60,163 bases of DNA from Alphaproteobacteria bacterium (GCA_021296255.1 JAGWAU010000022.1:1-60163); one strand, 5' to 3'; shown: positions 16,595-24,735, counted from the stretch's first letter. Notes: generated by a model not told the origin, from the sequence alone. Made by a program: numbers and translations.

Positions 16595-17830
16595 TTAGGC
16601 GACCTTGAACTTGAGGCGGTCGAAGCCATCGGCCCGGAGAATGTCGAACCCGGCCAACATGCCGATGGTCAAGGCGATCTGCCCCGATTTCCGCCCGCTG
16701 ATTTCGTCCCGGATCATGAACATGGAGTCCCACGTCGGGCAGACGGCATTTGCGCCGGCCGCGCCCATGCGGGCCAGGATGCCCTCTTGAAACATGGAGG
16801 CTACGGCGGGAATGTTCGCGCTCGCCATCGTCGCCCGCGTGGTGCGGCTCATGTAGGCCAGGGCCGACTCTTCGCCGTTCGTGGTGAACTTGCTCGCCAG
16901 GTCGCGGGCGGTGTCGTCTCCGATCACGATGGAACACTCCCCGAGGCCCCCGGCATATTTGCCGTCAATCCCTCGTGCGGCCTCCCCGGCCGCAAGCGCG
17001 AAGGTCACGCGGGCGGGGCTATCGGAACGGTCGGGAATACCGCCGTTGGCGGCGGTCGCCAGGAAGCCGGAGAATTGCGCTCCGGTCGTTCCATCGCCAG
17101 CGAGTACTTGCTGGTCGAGCAGGTCGGACACGGCCATTGACAGATCGGCCCGCAGGGCTTCCTCAAGGCCCGCCAGGACGGCTTGATCTTCGCGGCGGAA
17201 CAGATAGGAACGCTGCAAGCGGGTCGGCGCGATGGTGTGCGCGGTAATGCCGGCGTCCGCCGTGTCCCCTTCCGCTGCGTCCTTCGCCAAGATCATGGCG
17301 TTATCCGTGGTCGTGATGACGGGGTAATTCTGTTCCCCGGTCGGGACCATCGGCATGGCCACGCCCAGTGTGGCGGTCGCGGAGCGGGCGAACACGCGGG
17401 CCAGGATGCCGTGTTGCTGAAGGTGCGAGTCGGCGGGTGCGGCCGATACCGCGTCGGCGCGTTCCTCGACACGCGGGGCGATCAAGTCCCACGGAATGTT
17501 GTGGCCGGAAAGGCCCCGGTGTTCCAGTAGCTCTTTCTCGGCTCCGGTGAGCGCCGATCCGTTCATGACGGCCCGGAAGGCTTGCCGAAGCTCGGCGCGG
17601 CTTTCCAGTTGGCGGAACTCACGTTCCTCGGCGGTGAGCCCTTGCGCGTCCGGTGCCCCGGCCTCGGCTTCCGCCTCGGTCTGGAGCGCGGCCCGGTATT
17701 CGGACTCCACGGTGTTGAGTGCCTCGAGCAATTCGCGGCGCTTCTCAAGTGTCGCGTCGCCCGGCTCGAGGCCATTGATTTCCGAGCGGATCTCCGACGC
17801 CCGGATGGCAAGTTGGACGGATTTCTTCAT
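16595..17830 (-). CDS. major capsid protein, HK97 fold
   Basis: A 411-residue capsid protein of normal length. The first ~110 residues are charged, Glu/Ala-rich and helical, like the HK97 delta (scaffold) domain removed by the protease. After that come LLEHRGLSGHNIPWDLI, then PMVPTGEQNYPVITTTDN and a central ALEEALRADLSMAVSDLLDQ, and a terminal DRLKFKVA strand, as in HK97-like capsids. ATG 17830 follows the portal stop by 2 bp with GGAGAC as ribosome site; in-frame codons further upstream lie over the portal gene. Confidence 0.9.
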   Translation of the reverse strand: MKKSVQLAIRASEIRSEINGLEPGDATLEKRRELLEALNTVESEYRAALQTEAEAEAGAPDAQGLTAEEREFRQLESRAELRQAFRAVMNGSALTGAEKELLEHRGLSGHNIPWDLIAPRVEERADAVSAAPADSHLQQHGILARVFARSATATLGVAMPMVPTGEQNYPVITTTDNAMILAKDAAEGDTADAGITAHTIAPTRLQRSYLFRREDQAVLAGLEEALRADLSMAVSDLLDQQVLAGDGTTGAQFSGFLATAANGGIPDRSDSPARVTFALAAGEAARGIDGKYAGGLGECSIVIGDDTARDLASKFTTNGEESALAYMSRTTRATMASANIPAVASMFQEGILARMGAAGANAVCPTWDSMFMIRDEISGRKSGQIALTIGMLAGFDILRADGFDRLKFKVA

Positions 17831-17832
17831 GG

Positions 17833-19059
17833 TTAGGTCTCCAGTTGTTCCCGCGCGTCGTCGGCGGTGAGGATGCCCTTGTCGACCAGCAAGCCGAGCG
17901 TCTGGGCTTCTTTTTCCGGTTGCGGCGGTTGGCGTACCGGCCCCCGCCACGCGGGCCGTTTCAGTTGGGCCATGACGGCCATGTTCATCCGGGGCAGGCG
18001 GCCGGCGGCGAAGGCCGATGACAGCGCCTCCAGGTACAGGGGGGTGCGGTAATGGCGATGCCACCATGTCCGACGGCGAGCGATCTCACGTTCGGCGTCT
18101 TGCCACGCCATCCGTAAATTGCTGAACGATCCGCTCGAATAGTCCGAAAGCAGTTCCGACAACGGCAGGTTCAGCGCGCTGGCGATGTCGCGTTCCAGCT
18201 GCGCCTCATACTTGCGGGCGGTCTCGTCCGGCCCCGCCTCGATACGGTCAACCGCTTCTCCAGATCGAAGGAACGGAACCGATCCGACCGGCAGGGCATG
18301 TATCGGTTGGCGTTGTTCTTCCGTGACGCCAGCTTGCTGCACGAGGCCCGAGCGTGCGCCAACGTTCGCGGTGATCCGATCAGGCGAGGCGTTGGCGATC
18401 ACGGCGGCGATCTTGGCAAGCGATCCGAGACCGTGCGCCGCTCCGGTCCTCGTGTTCAAAAGGCCAGCGGCAGACGGCAGCGCCGGGCCGATCCACGGCA
18501 GGGCGCGGGCGGTGCCCGCTGGTCTATCCCCGACATACCGAAGGCCCGCCATCCGTGCGCGGCTCGACGTGCCGATCTTGTAACCGACTACTTCGCGTAG
18601 CCACTTCGGCCCCGCCGTGACGGGCTCGAAACCGTCAGGCGGGATTATTGTCCCGTCGTCTAGCTCCAGGAACTCGCCATCCACGATGCAGCGGTCCAGC
18701 AGGTCGCGCTCACGGTCGCAGTCATGCAGCCGCATCCACATTTCGCCCACGGCCGTCGTGATGTTCTCGGGAACGGTGTCGGGAAACGTGGGGGGCTCCG
18801 GCTCGCCCGTGAGAACTCCCGACTCGATGACGTTGCGATAGGCACGCAACAACGGACTCGTCGCCGCAAGGCGGCGGCTTTCGAGTAGCAGCGCCCCGGA
18901 ACCGTCCGGGACACTCAAGGAACTCACGAGAAGCGCGGGACTCGTCGTCCAAGAATAGCTTGTGCCGGTGAATTGGAAGGCGGCGGCGAACAACGCGCCC
19001 GCGTCGATCTCAGCGGAGCGCGACTCGGTCCCGAACAGGCGTCGGAATTGGCCAAACAT
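17833..19059 (-). CDS. phage portal protein, lambda family
   Basis: A 408-residue portal protein. Supporting segments are LLRAYRNVIESGVLTGE early, an aromatic linker at the centre, and GPDETARKYEAQLERDIASALNLP followed by LLSDYSSGSFSNLRMAWQDA, which is the conserved stem/crown region of lambda-type portals. It is ~120 residues shorter than lambda gpB. It forms the dodecameric DNA entry vertex and docking site for TerL. First gene of the morphogenesis run; the 170 bp before it are A/T-richer and probably hold the promoter. Confidence 0.9.
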   Translation of the reverse strand: MFGQFRRLFGTESRSAEIDAGALFAAAFQFTGTSYSWTTSPALLVSSLSVPDGSGALLLESRRLAATSPLLRAYRNVIESGVLTGEPEPPTFPDTVPENITTAVGEMWMRLHDCDRERDLLDRCIVDGEFLELDDGTIIPPDGFEPVTAGPKWLREVVGYKIGTSSRARMAGLRYVGDRPAGTARALPWIGPALPSAAGLLNTRTGAAHGLGSLAKIAAVIANASPDRITANVGARSGLVQQAGVTEEQRQPIHALPVGSVPFLRSGEAVDRIEAGPDETARKYEAQLERDIASALNLPLSELLSDYSSGSFSNLRMAWQDAEREIARRRTWWHRHYRTPLYLEALSSAFAAGRLPRMNMAVMAQLKRPAWRGPVRQPPQPEKEAQTLGLLVDKGILTADDAREQLET

Positions 19060-19229
19060 GATAGTGCCTATATTTTAGGCAATCATGCTTCACGTCAAGT
19101 TTATGCCCATTATTTATGCAGAAATCGCAAACAAATGCGATGCAGCCCCCCAACCGCGCCAGATCGAGGGGGTCACAGTACCTTTGAGAAAGGGAATTAT
19201 ATGCGTGAGTGCCCAAGCGGGCGCTAAAA

Positions 19230-19478
19230 TCAGGACTCTTTGATCAGGCACTGACCTAACTTCATCGCCAAGCATCGATCCAGAACTAAATATGCTGGGT
19301 CTGGATACGGCTTCTCGTCCCAGCGTGCATAGTCAATCTCGACCGCCACCTTGTCCTCAGAGAGGATATCGGAGGTCGTCACCTTTCGGGCGCCAGAAAC
19401 TCGAAAGCACCGAGATGTCGCGACCGGGCTTTCACCATCAACCAGCGAAATAACCAGTTCCTGCGGATCATCGCTCAT
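19230..19478 (-). CDS. hypothetical satellite protein, 82 residues
   Basis: A small acidic protein starting MSDDPQELVISLVDG and ending LAMKLGQCLIKES. It has one predicted beta-rich core (VAVEIDYARWDEKPYPDPAY) and no recognisable domain. A purine-rich ribosome site (GGGAGGATGAG) precedes the ATG. Its place between the Cys-rich genes and the portal is where a small terminase or regulator might be expected, but nothing in the sequence supports either. Confidence 0.6.
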   Translation of the reverse strand: MSDDPQELVISLVDGESPVATSRCFRVSGARKVTTSDILSEDKVAVEIDYARWDEKPYPDPAYLVLDRCLAMKLGQCLIKES

Positions 19479-19543
19479 CGTCTCATCCTCCCTTCACAAA
19501 AGCCCCTTGCCTTGGCCAACCGAAAGTCGGGCGTGTGGCGTAT

Positions 19544-19783
19544 TCAGCCGGTGCCATCATTCGGGGGCACGTTGCGCGGTGCAACCAGGTCACGATCCTC
19601 GCCCCTGGTCGCCATGCCCAAGCGACGCTTCCATGCCGCGCACCAACCAGCAGGACTGGTCGTCGGCCAGACGCCGACTCCATTTTTTCCGATCTCGGGC
19701 GGGTTGACTCGGCAATCGGCAACGAGTCGGCCGTTTGCTTCCTTCAACCAATACAGGCAGTTCTCACAGCGTTGCATTTCCAT
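19544..19783 (-). CDS. small Cys-rich (zinc-binding?) protein, paralogue A
   Basis: A 79-residue protein with MQRCENCLYWL, a third Cys in VADCRVNPPEI and a fourth in WPTTSPAGWCAAWK. The four-Cys layout suggests a small zinc site. It parallels the upstream 98-residue protein (CxxCxxW, then a Cys about 14-20 residues on, then WPxTxPxxxC), so the two are probably diverged duplicates. Similar short CxxCxxW proteins are common in phages; their role is unknown. Confidence 0.6.
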   Translation of the reverse strand: MEMQRCENCLYWLKEANGRLVADCRVNPPEIGKNGVGVWPTTSPAGWCAAWKRRLGMATRGEDRDLVAPRNVPPNDGTG

Positions 19784-19796
19784 CGTTCATTCTCCC

Positions 19797-20093
19797 TCAG
19801 TGTTTCGCTTCCTCGTCTGTACCATAACCGGGCGGTGCGATTGCCTGTTTCAATCGGCCCGTCTGTTGGTCAACCAAGGCCACGTCAACATGCCCCGCGC
19901 AATGGTCATCCGGCTTCGTCTGCGGCCATACCACGGCCATCGTTGAGGTGTTCCATTTGTTCACGTCCTCAACTGCGAATATCTGCGGCCTTGGAGCGCA
20001 AGCGATACAGCGTCCGAATACCGGGATATCGTTGTCATCGGTCTGGGTGTCTGGGGCAGGTCGCCACCAGTGACAGGTCACACAAGCCATCAT
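19797..20093 (-). CDS. small Cys-rich (zinc-binding?) protein, paralogue B
   Basis: A 98-residue protein with MACVTCHWWRP, GRCIACAPRPQIF and WPQTKPDDHCAGH. The order CxxC-W, Cys, W-P-x-T-x-P, Cys is shared with the next gene, 13 bp downstream. Two extra Cys are present in the middle motif. The final ~25 residues are polar and probably disordered. It begins 29 bp after the ATPase gene. Confidence 0.65.
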   Translation of the reverse strand: MMACVTCHWWRPAPDTQTDDNDIPVFGRCIACAPRPQIFAVEDVNKWNTSTMAVVWPQTKPDDHCAGHVDVALVDQQTGRLKQAIAPPGYGTDEEAKH

Positions 20094-20122
20094 TCAGTCC
20101 TTTCTACGAACTTGTCCCGTCC

Positions 20123-21172
20123 CTAAGAGTGGGACGGGACGGACAAGCAATATTTATGAGCGCGGCCAACTCTCTCTCGGCAGATATCGCCACGTTCAAC
20201 CATCGCGTCTCGGGTGCGTCGTATGCGTTCAGATTTCCCGGTGATGCGTCCTTCCAATTCAACTGCGGTAAGCGGGCCATCCTGTAGAACGGCCATGATC
20301 TCGGCTTCCATGTCCTGCCCCTTCTTCTCCTTCACGGTGTCCCCGGCTTCAACGCGCCCGGTGTACGGGTCCAGGTCGAGGTAGGTGGACGGCATGGACT
20401 CCCCGTATCGCTTGCTCACGGTCTGGATGATGCGGGTCTCGCCCGACTGCGTGATTGCAAGCGTGTGGTCCATGTTGGCCCGGATTGCGGTGCTACCGAG
20501 AAGATCGTCGGCGGGGTCGTAGGACTCGCCCTTCTTGTTGTGGTGGCTCAGCACGATACCCGCGCCCGTAGTGCGGGCCAGGGTCACGAACGGCGTCAAC
20601 ACTTGCGTGGCGATGTTGTAGTCGAGCAGGTCCTTGCCGGGTGCGACCTTGCCGAGAGTGTCGATAATTATCAGCGCCTCGCGGTGCTGGTGCGCCCAAT
20701 CCGTAAGGCGTTCCATGAAGTCGCCCAGGCAGGGCTCGAAGAACGGGAAAATGGGCATGTCTCGGGTTGCGCCCATCAACACGAGGTGGTCGCGTGCAAA
20801 CGTCGGGATTTCCTCGAATTGGCACAGCAGGACGGACCCCTGTTTGACGCTCCGGCCAAGCCACGGCATCCCGCGCGACCTCGAAACGGTAAGGGTGCGT
20901 AGAAGGGTCGATTTGCCCACGTCCGGCTTCGATCCGAGCATGATGATACCGCCCATTGGCACGAGGCCATCGACCATGAAATCGGGCGGCGAAAGGTCCA
21001 TGTCCAAGAGCGCGGCAATCGTCGGAAAGAGCTTGTCCGTCCTGTCCCCGTCTATAGGACGGGACGAGTTAAATTCGCCCGGCTCTGCGGTCCCATACTC
21101 ACGTTCCCAACGAGCGTGGCGCTCGCGCGTTGACTCGTTGCGCCACTCATCGCCGCTCGCAAAGTCGTCCAT
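20123..21172 (-). CDS. RepA-like AAA ATPase/replicative helicase
   Basis: A 349-residue RecA-fold ATPase of the RepA/AAA_25 type. Walker A is GSKPDVGKST (80-89), Walker B is ALIIIDTLG with Asp171, followed by GAGIVLSHHNKK (sensor-like) and LLGSTAIRANMDH. The C-terminal ~70 residues (LTAVELEGRITGKSERIRR) read as a winged helix. ATG 21172 was chosen; the open frame upstream lies over the HTH gene. Such proteins initiate or drive replication of plasmids and satellites. No separate primase is present. Confidence 0.85.
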   Translation of the reverse strand: MDDFASGDEWRNESTRERHARWEREYGTAEPGEFNSSRPIDGDRTDKLFPTIAALLDMDLSPPDFMVDGLVPMGGIIMLGSKPDVGKSTLLRTLTVSRSRGMPWLGRSVKQGSVLLCQFEEIPTFARDHLVLMGATRDMPIFPFFEPCLGDFMERLTDWAHQHREALIIIDTLGKVAPGKDLLDYNIATQVLTPFVTLARTTGAGIVLSHHNKKGESYDPADDLLGSTAIRANMDHTLAITQSGETRIIQTVSKRYGESMPSTYLDLDPYTGRVEAGDTVKEKKGQDMEAEIMAVLQDGPLTAVELEGRITGKSERIRRTRDAMVERGDICRERVGRAHKYCLSVPSHS

Positions 21173-21198
21173 ATCCCGGCCTCGGGTCCGGGTCGGTG

Positions 21199-21393
21199 CT
21201 AGGCAGCGGCAGGCCGGACGGTCTGCGACTCGATCCAGTCGTTCAGCGCCTTGCCTGAATAGGCAACGCGCGAGCCGATCTTGATGAACGCCGGGCCACG
21301 CCCTTCGCAACGCCAATGCGCCATCGTGCTGTACGGCGCCAGCGCGCTTAGCGCAGGATCGTTCGCAAAATAGAGCTTGTTGGGGTCGAACAC
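21199..21393 (-). CDS. AlpA/excisionase-like HTH protein
   Basis: A 64-residue MerR-like HTH protein. YSTMAHWRCEGRGPAFIKIG, then RVAYSGKALNDWIES, is the usual AlpA/Xis pattern (recognition helix, GRGP-F--IG turn, wing, W-hydrophobic end). In satellites and prophages such proteins either direct excision or activate the integrase. It starts upstream of the RepA-like gene and ends 26 bp before it, so co-transcription is likely. Confidence 0.75.
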   Translation of the reverse strand: MFDPNKLYFANDPALSALAPYSTMAHWRCEGRGPAFIKIGSRVAYSGKALNDWIESQTVRPAAA

Positions 21394-21467
21394 GGTGTCA
21401 ACTCCTTTGCTAGTGGAGCCGGCACCATGGGCGCCTATGCAGCCGGTGTCTGGTAACCAACAGCCTC

Positions 21468-21989
21468 CTAGGTTACCGGTCTGTTTCCAAAGACTTTTTT
21501 GGAAATATTCAGCTTCCTGAAAACGGAGCGAACAGTCTCACCATCCAAAAATGCTCGTCCGTTTTCGTCATTTTCCAAGGCGATTTTGATGGTTTCCTCA
21601 ACCTTGTCTCGTGGCCATCCTTTGGCGGCGAGATAGCTGTACATGTGGGAAATTCGATAGTCTCGATCATCCTCCGATGCCCGCATTCGCGGGCGCTCTA
21701 TTTCTCCCGCGGCGACTTCATCGGACCAGGTTTGCAGGGGGTAAAGAAGGCTCTCCGGCAGCGGCTCATCCCGTAGCCTGAGCGCACGAAAGAGATTTCG
21801 GAGACCGTCGAATGCCCACCACTTCTGTTGCTCCGTCGAAAGATGGATGTAGGTGTAGAGAAGATGCTCGCGCATGAAGTCGTCCGGCATGCTATCCCAT
21901 ATTACCGGCAGGTCAGTGAGACTTGGAATTTCGCCTCCGCTGTTCTTCACATAATTGAGTATGTCGGAGCAGAGCTGGTCATCGTCCAC
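21468..21989 (-). CDS. hypothetical protein downstream of integrase
   Basis: With GTG 21989 the product is 173 residues and overlaps the integrase stop by 11 bp. It is helical and rich in Trp and acidic residues (WWAFDGLRNLFRALRLRDE, YRISHMYSYLAAKGWPRD). No known domain is recognised. Its end lies in an inverted repeat GGTAACC/GGTTACC (21452-21458 and 21471-21477), possibly a weak terminator or operator before the AlpA-like gene. Confidence 0.6.
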   Translation of the reverse strand: MDDDQLCSDILNYVKNSGGEIPSLTDLPVIWDSMPDDFMREHLLYTYIHLSTEQQKWWAFDGLRNLFRALRLRDEPLPESLLYPLQTWSDEVAAGEIERPRMRASEDDRDYRISHMYSYLAAKGWPRDKVEETIKIALENDENGRAFLDGETVRSVFRKLNISKKVFGNRPVT

Positions 21990-23172
21990 GGCTGCGCTCC
22001 ATTTCCACGACGTCGCCCGCCTTGCCATCCATAATCGCCGCCATCGCCGCGCCCACCTGCTCGCGGGCATCGCGTACGGGATTGCCAACCGCGCGGATGT
22101 AGCGGTCCGCCATCGCCGCAGTCTTGTGGCCTAGGAGGTCGCGGAGAACGTGCGTCCCGACGCCCGCCGCTGCCGCGTTCGTCATCACTGTCCGGCGAAG
22201 ATCGTGAAGGCGCACGTCGTCGAGTCCTGCTGCACGGGCTGCCTCGGCAAATACGGTGTGGCAATAGCGATAGGTGATCGGAGCGTCCCGGCCGATCGTG
22301 AAGGCCCAAGCGTTTAAGCGGGGTAGGGCGGCCAGAATTTCCAATGCTGCGGCGGGCAAGTCGTGGGTCCGGCGGCCGGTCTTCGTCTGCGGCATGGTGA
22401 GGCGGCCGGTCTCGAAACTGACGTGTTCCCATCGGATCGTCCGAACCTCGCCAATGCGCAAGCCAGTGACGGCGGCAACGCGGATCGCGGCAATCGGGGC
22501 AGGGTACTTGTCTTCAATGCCGGTGAGCGCCCGCGCCAACGTCGCCAGCTCGGAAGGCTCCAGCACTCGGTCCCGTGGCTCTTCGCGTGCCTTCTCGATT
22601 CGCTTCGCCGGATTTGTGTTCTGCACTCGCCACTCCCAATCCTCGAACAGATTGAACATGCGCGAGATAAGGGCGAGCGTCCGGTTGCGCTGTACCGGGG
22701 CGCGCGGGGCGATGGCCTTCTCGATGTCCGCGCGCGTCACGTCCGCGATCTTGCGCTTCCCGAGGGCCGGCAGGATCGTGAGGTTCGCCTGTTTTCGGTA
22801 GTCCGTTACGGTCCGCGCGCTCAAGCGGCGGTCAGCAATCCGGCGCGGGCAATGTTCCTCGAAGAACCGTTGCACCCCTTCGGCCACGGTCGGCGCCTCC
22901 CGCGCCTCCCGCCGGCGCTCCAAGGGGTCCGTCTCGCCATCCCGGATACGGACCAGCTCGGACCCGGCTCGTTCGCGGGCGGCCCTCAGGCTCATCTCGC
23001 TGCACCGTGCCAGCGTAGCGAGCCGCTTTCGTCCGCCGGTGCGGTAGGACAGCACGAATGCCTTGTGCCCGCTCGGGAAGACTTTGCAGCCCAGGCCGGC
23101 CACATTAGAGTCCCAGATGACGGTCGGCTTCGGCCCCGGTTTTGCGTCGCGAATACGGCGTTCTGTGAGCAC
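21979..23172 (-). CDS. int: tyrosine recombinase (integrase) of the satellite
   Basis: A 397-residue P4/CP4-57-type integrase. The N-terminal ~85 residues form the DUF4102-like arm-binding domain (LTERRIRDAKPG, W-D--V-GLG-KV-PSG-K). All catalytic residues are present: Arg239 (TGLRIGEV), Lys264 (TKTGRR), His323-Arg326 (HDLRR), His349 (LGHK) and Tyr358 (DRYIR). It lies 162 bp from attR and reads into the element. The repeat pair at 23186-23205 is 14 bp upstream of its start and may also regulate it. Confidence 0.95.
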   Translation of the reverse strand: MLTERRIRDAKPGPKPTVIWDSNVAGLGCKVFPSGHKAFVLSYRTGGRKRLATLARCSEMSLRAARERAGSELVRIRDGETDPLERRREAREAPTVAEGVQRFFEEHCPRRIADRRLSARTVTDYRKQANLTILPALGKRKIADVTRADIEKAIAPRAPVQRNRTLALISRMFNLFEDWEWRVQNTNPAKRIEKAREEPRDRVLEPSELATLARALTGIEDKYPAPIAAIRVAAVTGLRIGEVRTIRWEHVSFETGRLTMPQTKTGRRTHDLPAAALEILAALPRLNAWAFTIGRDAPITYRYCHTVFAEAARAAGLDDVRLHDLRRTVMTNAAAAGVGTHVLRDLLGHKTAAMADRYIRAVGNPVRDAREQVGAAMAAIMDGKAGDVVEMERSRGR

Positions 23173-23185
23173 GCTAAATCTCCGA

Positions 23186-23205
23186 AAGTCACCATTGAGT
23201 CACCA
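23186..23205 (+). repeat. paired (A/G)AGTCACCA sites, possible integrase arm sites (right)
   Basis: AAGTCACCA at 23186-23194 and GAGTCACCA at 23197-23205 repeat the motif, 11-bp spacing and orientation of the pair at 13135-13154. The pair lies between the int start and attR. Confidence 0.55.
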
Positions 23206-23334
23206 CGGAGACAGAATATGGGCGCAAGGTACAGAAAGCAAGCGCAAACGGATGAACGTAATTAGATACGGTTTATCAACAGGTTACGAAATTGACGGCA
23301 ATTGTCGGAAAGCGGGCGCAACGCCTCGACATTA

Positions 23335-23381
23335 GAATCATAATCCGCGTGTCGGGGGTTCGAGTCCCTCCTCCGCTACCA
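23335..23381 (+). repeat. attR core: orphan copy of tRNA-Met 3' half
   Basis: A perfect 47-bp copy of 13041-13087. No 5' half of a tRNA precedes it, so it is not a functional gene. The chromosome resumes immediately after it. Confidence 0.95.
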
Positions 23382-23467
23382 CTCGTTCTCTCCCCAGTTC
23401 ATGCCGGAGACATGGGTAACGGAACGTACCTGAGACACGGGGTGACAACGCTGGTTCGAACGGATTC

Positions 23468-24352
23468 ATGCTGACGCCGACCCAGATAGGGGAGTACGAG
23501 GACCGGGGTTTCACGCTCGTCGAGGGTGCGGTCCCCCCCAATCTGCTCACCGAGTTGCGCGCCGGCACGGATGAGATCGTCGAGGCCGCCTGCGGCCTGA
23601 CCGAAAGCGATGAACGTTACGACTTGGAGGCGCTGCACACGCCGGAGGCGCCGAGGGTTCGCCGGCTCAAGTCGCCCTATCTGTTCTGGCCGCTGTTCGC
23701 GAAGCTCGTCCGGGAAGCGTGCATCCTGGATGCCGTGGAAGATCTGCTCGGGCACGAGCTCCGGCTCTATAACCACAAGGTGAACATCAAGGCGCCGGAA
23801 TATGGGGCTGCCGTCGAATGGCATCAGGATTGGGCCTTTTATCCCCATACGAATGACGATGGTCTCGCCGCAGGGATCTATCTGGACGATGTGACGGAGG
23901 AGAATGGCCCGATGATGATCGTGCCGGGCTCGCATAGGGGAGAGGTCTACGATCATCATGCCGACGGCTACTTTTGCGGCGCCATCGACCCGACGGCCTG
24001 CGACCTGGATTTCGGCGGCGCGGTACCGCTCACAGGTCCGGCCGGTACCATGACCCTCCACCATGTCAGGGCCGTACATGGGTCGGATCTCAACCGGTCC
24101 TCGCGTCCGCGCCGGTTCGTGATCCAGGGTTATTTCGCGGCCGATGCCTGGCCGCTGCAAGGGTATCTCAACAACTTCGACCTCGAGACGTTCGATGCCA
24201 AGATCGTGCGGGGCCGCCCGACGGGTGCACCGCGCATGGCCGATGTGCCGGTACGCATACCGCTGCCCGAGGCGCTCAATCAGGGTTCCATCTACGAGAA
24301 TCAGAACACCCTGGAGCACCGCTACTTCGCCACCTACGAAGAGGTTGCGTAG
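23468..24352 (+). CDS. phytanoyl-CoA dioxygenase (PhyH) family protein
   Basis: A 294-residue Fe(II)/2-oxoglutarate oxygenase. The HxD iron ligands are in VEWHQDWAFYPHTNDDG, and the distal His and Arg are in HHVRAVHGSDLNRSSRPRR. LDDVTEENGPMMIVPGSH is the conserved PhyH strand pair. The long QGY tail (Asn/Asp-rich, ending NTLEHRYF) suggests a secondary-metabolite or amino-acid hydroxylase rather than true phytanoyl-CoA oxidation. The start is ATG 23468, 86 bp after attR. Confidence 0.85.
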   Translation: MLTPTQIGEYEDRGFTLVEGAVPPNLLTELRAGTDEIVEAACGLTESDERYDLEALHTPEAPRVRRLKSPYLFWPLFAKLVREACILDAVEDLLGHELRLYNHKVNIKAPEYGAAVEWHQDWAFYPHTNDDGLAAGIYLDDVTEENGPMMIVPGSHRGEVYDHHADGYFCGAIDPTACDLDFGGAVPLTGPAGTMTLHHVRAVHGSDLNRSSRPRRFVIQGYFAADAWPLQGYLNNFDLETFDAKIVRGRPTGAPRMADVPVRIPLPEALNQGSIYENQNTLEHRYFATYEEVA

Positions 24353-24414
24353 TCCGCCGAAGACGGGATTCGGTCAAGCGTCCCGGATCTGGAAGCCCCG
24401 GGGCCGGGGTGTAT

Positions 24415-24603
24415 TCAGGAATTCTCCATTTCGCGACGAGCCGCGTCGATGGCTTCGGAGACCGCCTCGAGATCGCCGACTCGATACCCGAGCTTGAGGG
24501 CGAGCTTCGCCAGAAACAGGGTCCGGTTCTCCTCGCCGAGAGAGTTGAGCGCCCGCGCGATCTCGCGCGACACGTCCTCTCGGTCGGCGTCCGGGTCGTT
24601 CAT
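24415..24603 (-). CDS. DUF2783-like small protein
   Basis: A 62-residue acidic helical protein: LFLAKLALKLGYRVGDLEA, then SEAIDAARREM. The L--KLAL-L---VGD---V-EAI-AAR pattern is that of DUF2783, a family usually encoded beside MhpA-type flavin monooxygenases. Such a monooxygenase is the next gene (24736), and it carries a similar C-terminal segment. Here the small gene is on the opposite strand. Confidence 0.6.
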   Translation of the reverse strand: MNDPDADREDVSREIARALNSLGEENRTLFLAKLALKLGYRVGDLEAVSEAIDAARREMENS

Positions 24604-24735
24604 CGGGGTTGTCTAGCAAACTCGTCGGGTCCGCGCGAGCGGCCCCGTGTCGGCCGCCTACCGAGCCGGCGACGGCCATCATCGACGTGTCCATCCGTTC
24701 GCGGTATCTGAGAGACCCACGGAGGAACCTGGCAC

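Larger units (their letters stand above)
13041..23381. mobile_element. integrative phage satellite (cf-PICI-like) in tRNA-Met
   Basis: A ~10.3-kb insertion is bounded by a perfect 47-bp direct repeat, one copy being the 3' part of the intact tRNA-Met and the other standing alone at the far end. Reading leftward from the right end on the minus strand: integrase, a 173-residue unknown, AlpA-like HTH, RepA-like ATPase, two small Cys-rich proteins, an 82-residue unknown, portal, major capsid, prohead protease, TerL and a gpW-like connector. A GrlR-like gene is alone on the plus strand at the left. There is no tail, tape measure, lysis, holin, repressor or recognisable TerS gene. All ORFs look intact and tightly packed, which argues against a decayed prophage. 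Confidence 0.85.

Noticed and set aside
13041..23381. Complete temperate prophage
   Set aside because: No tail, lysis, holin or recognisable repressor gene, and only ~10 kb between perfect att repeats.
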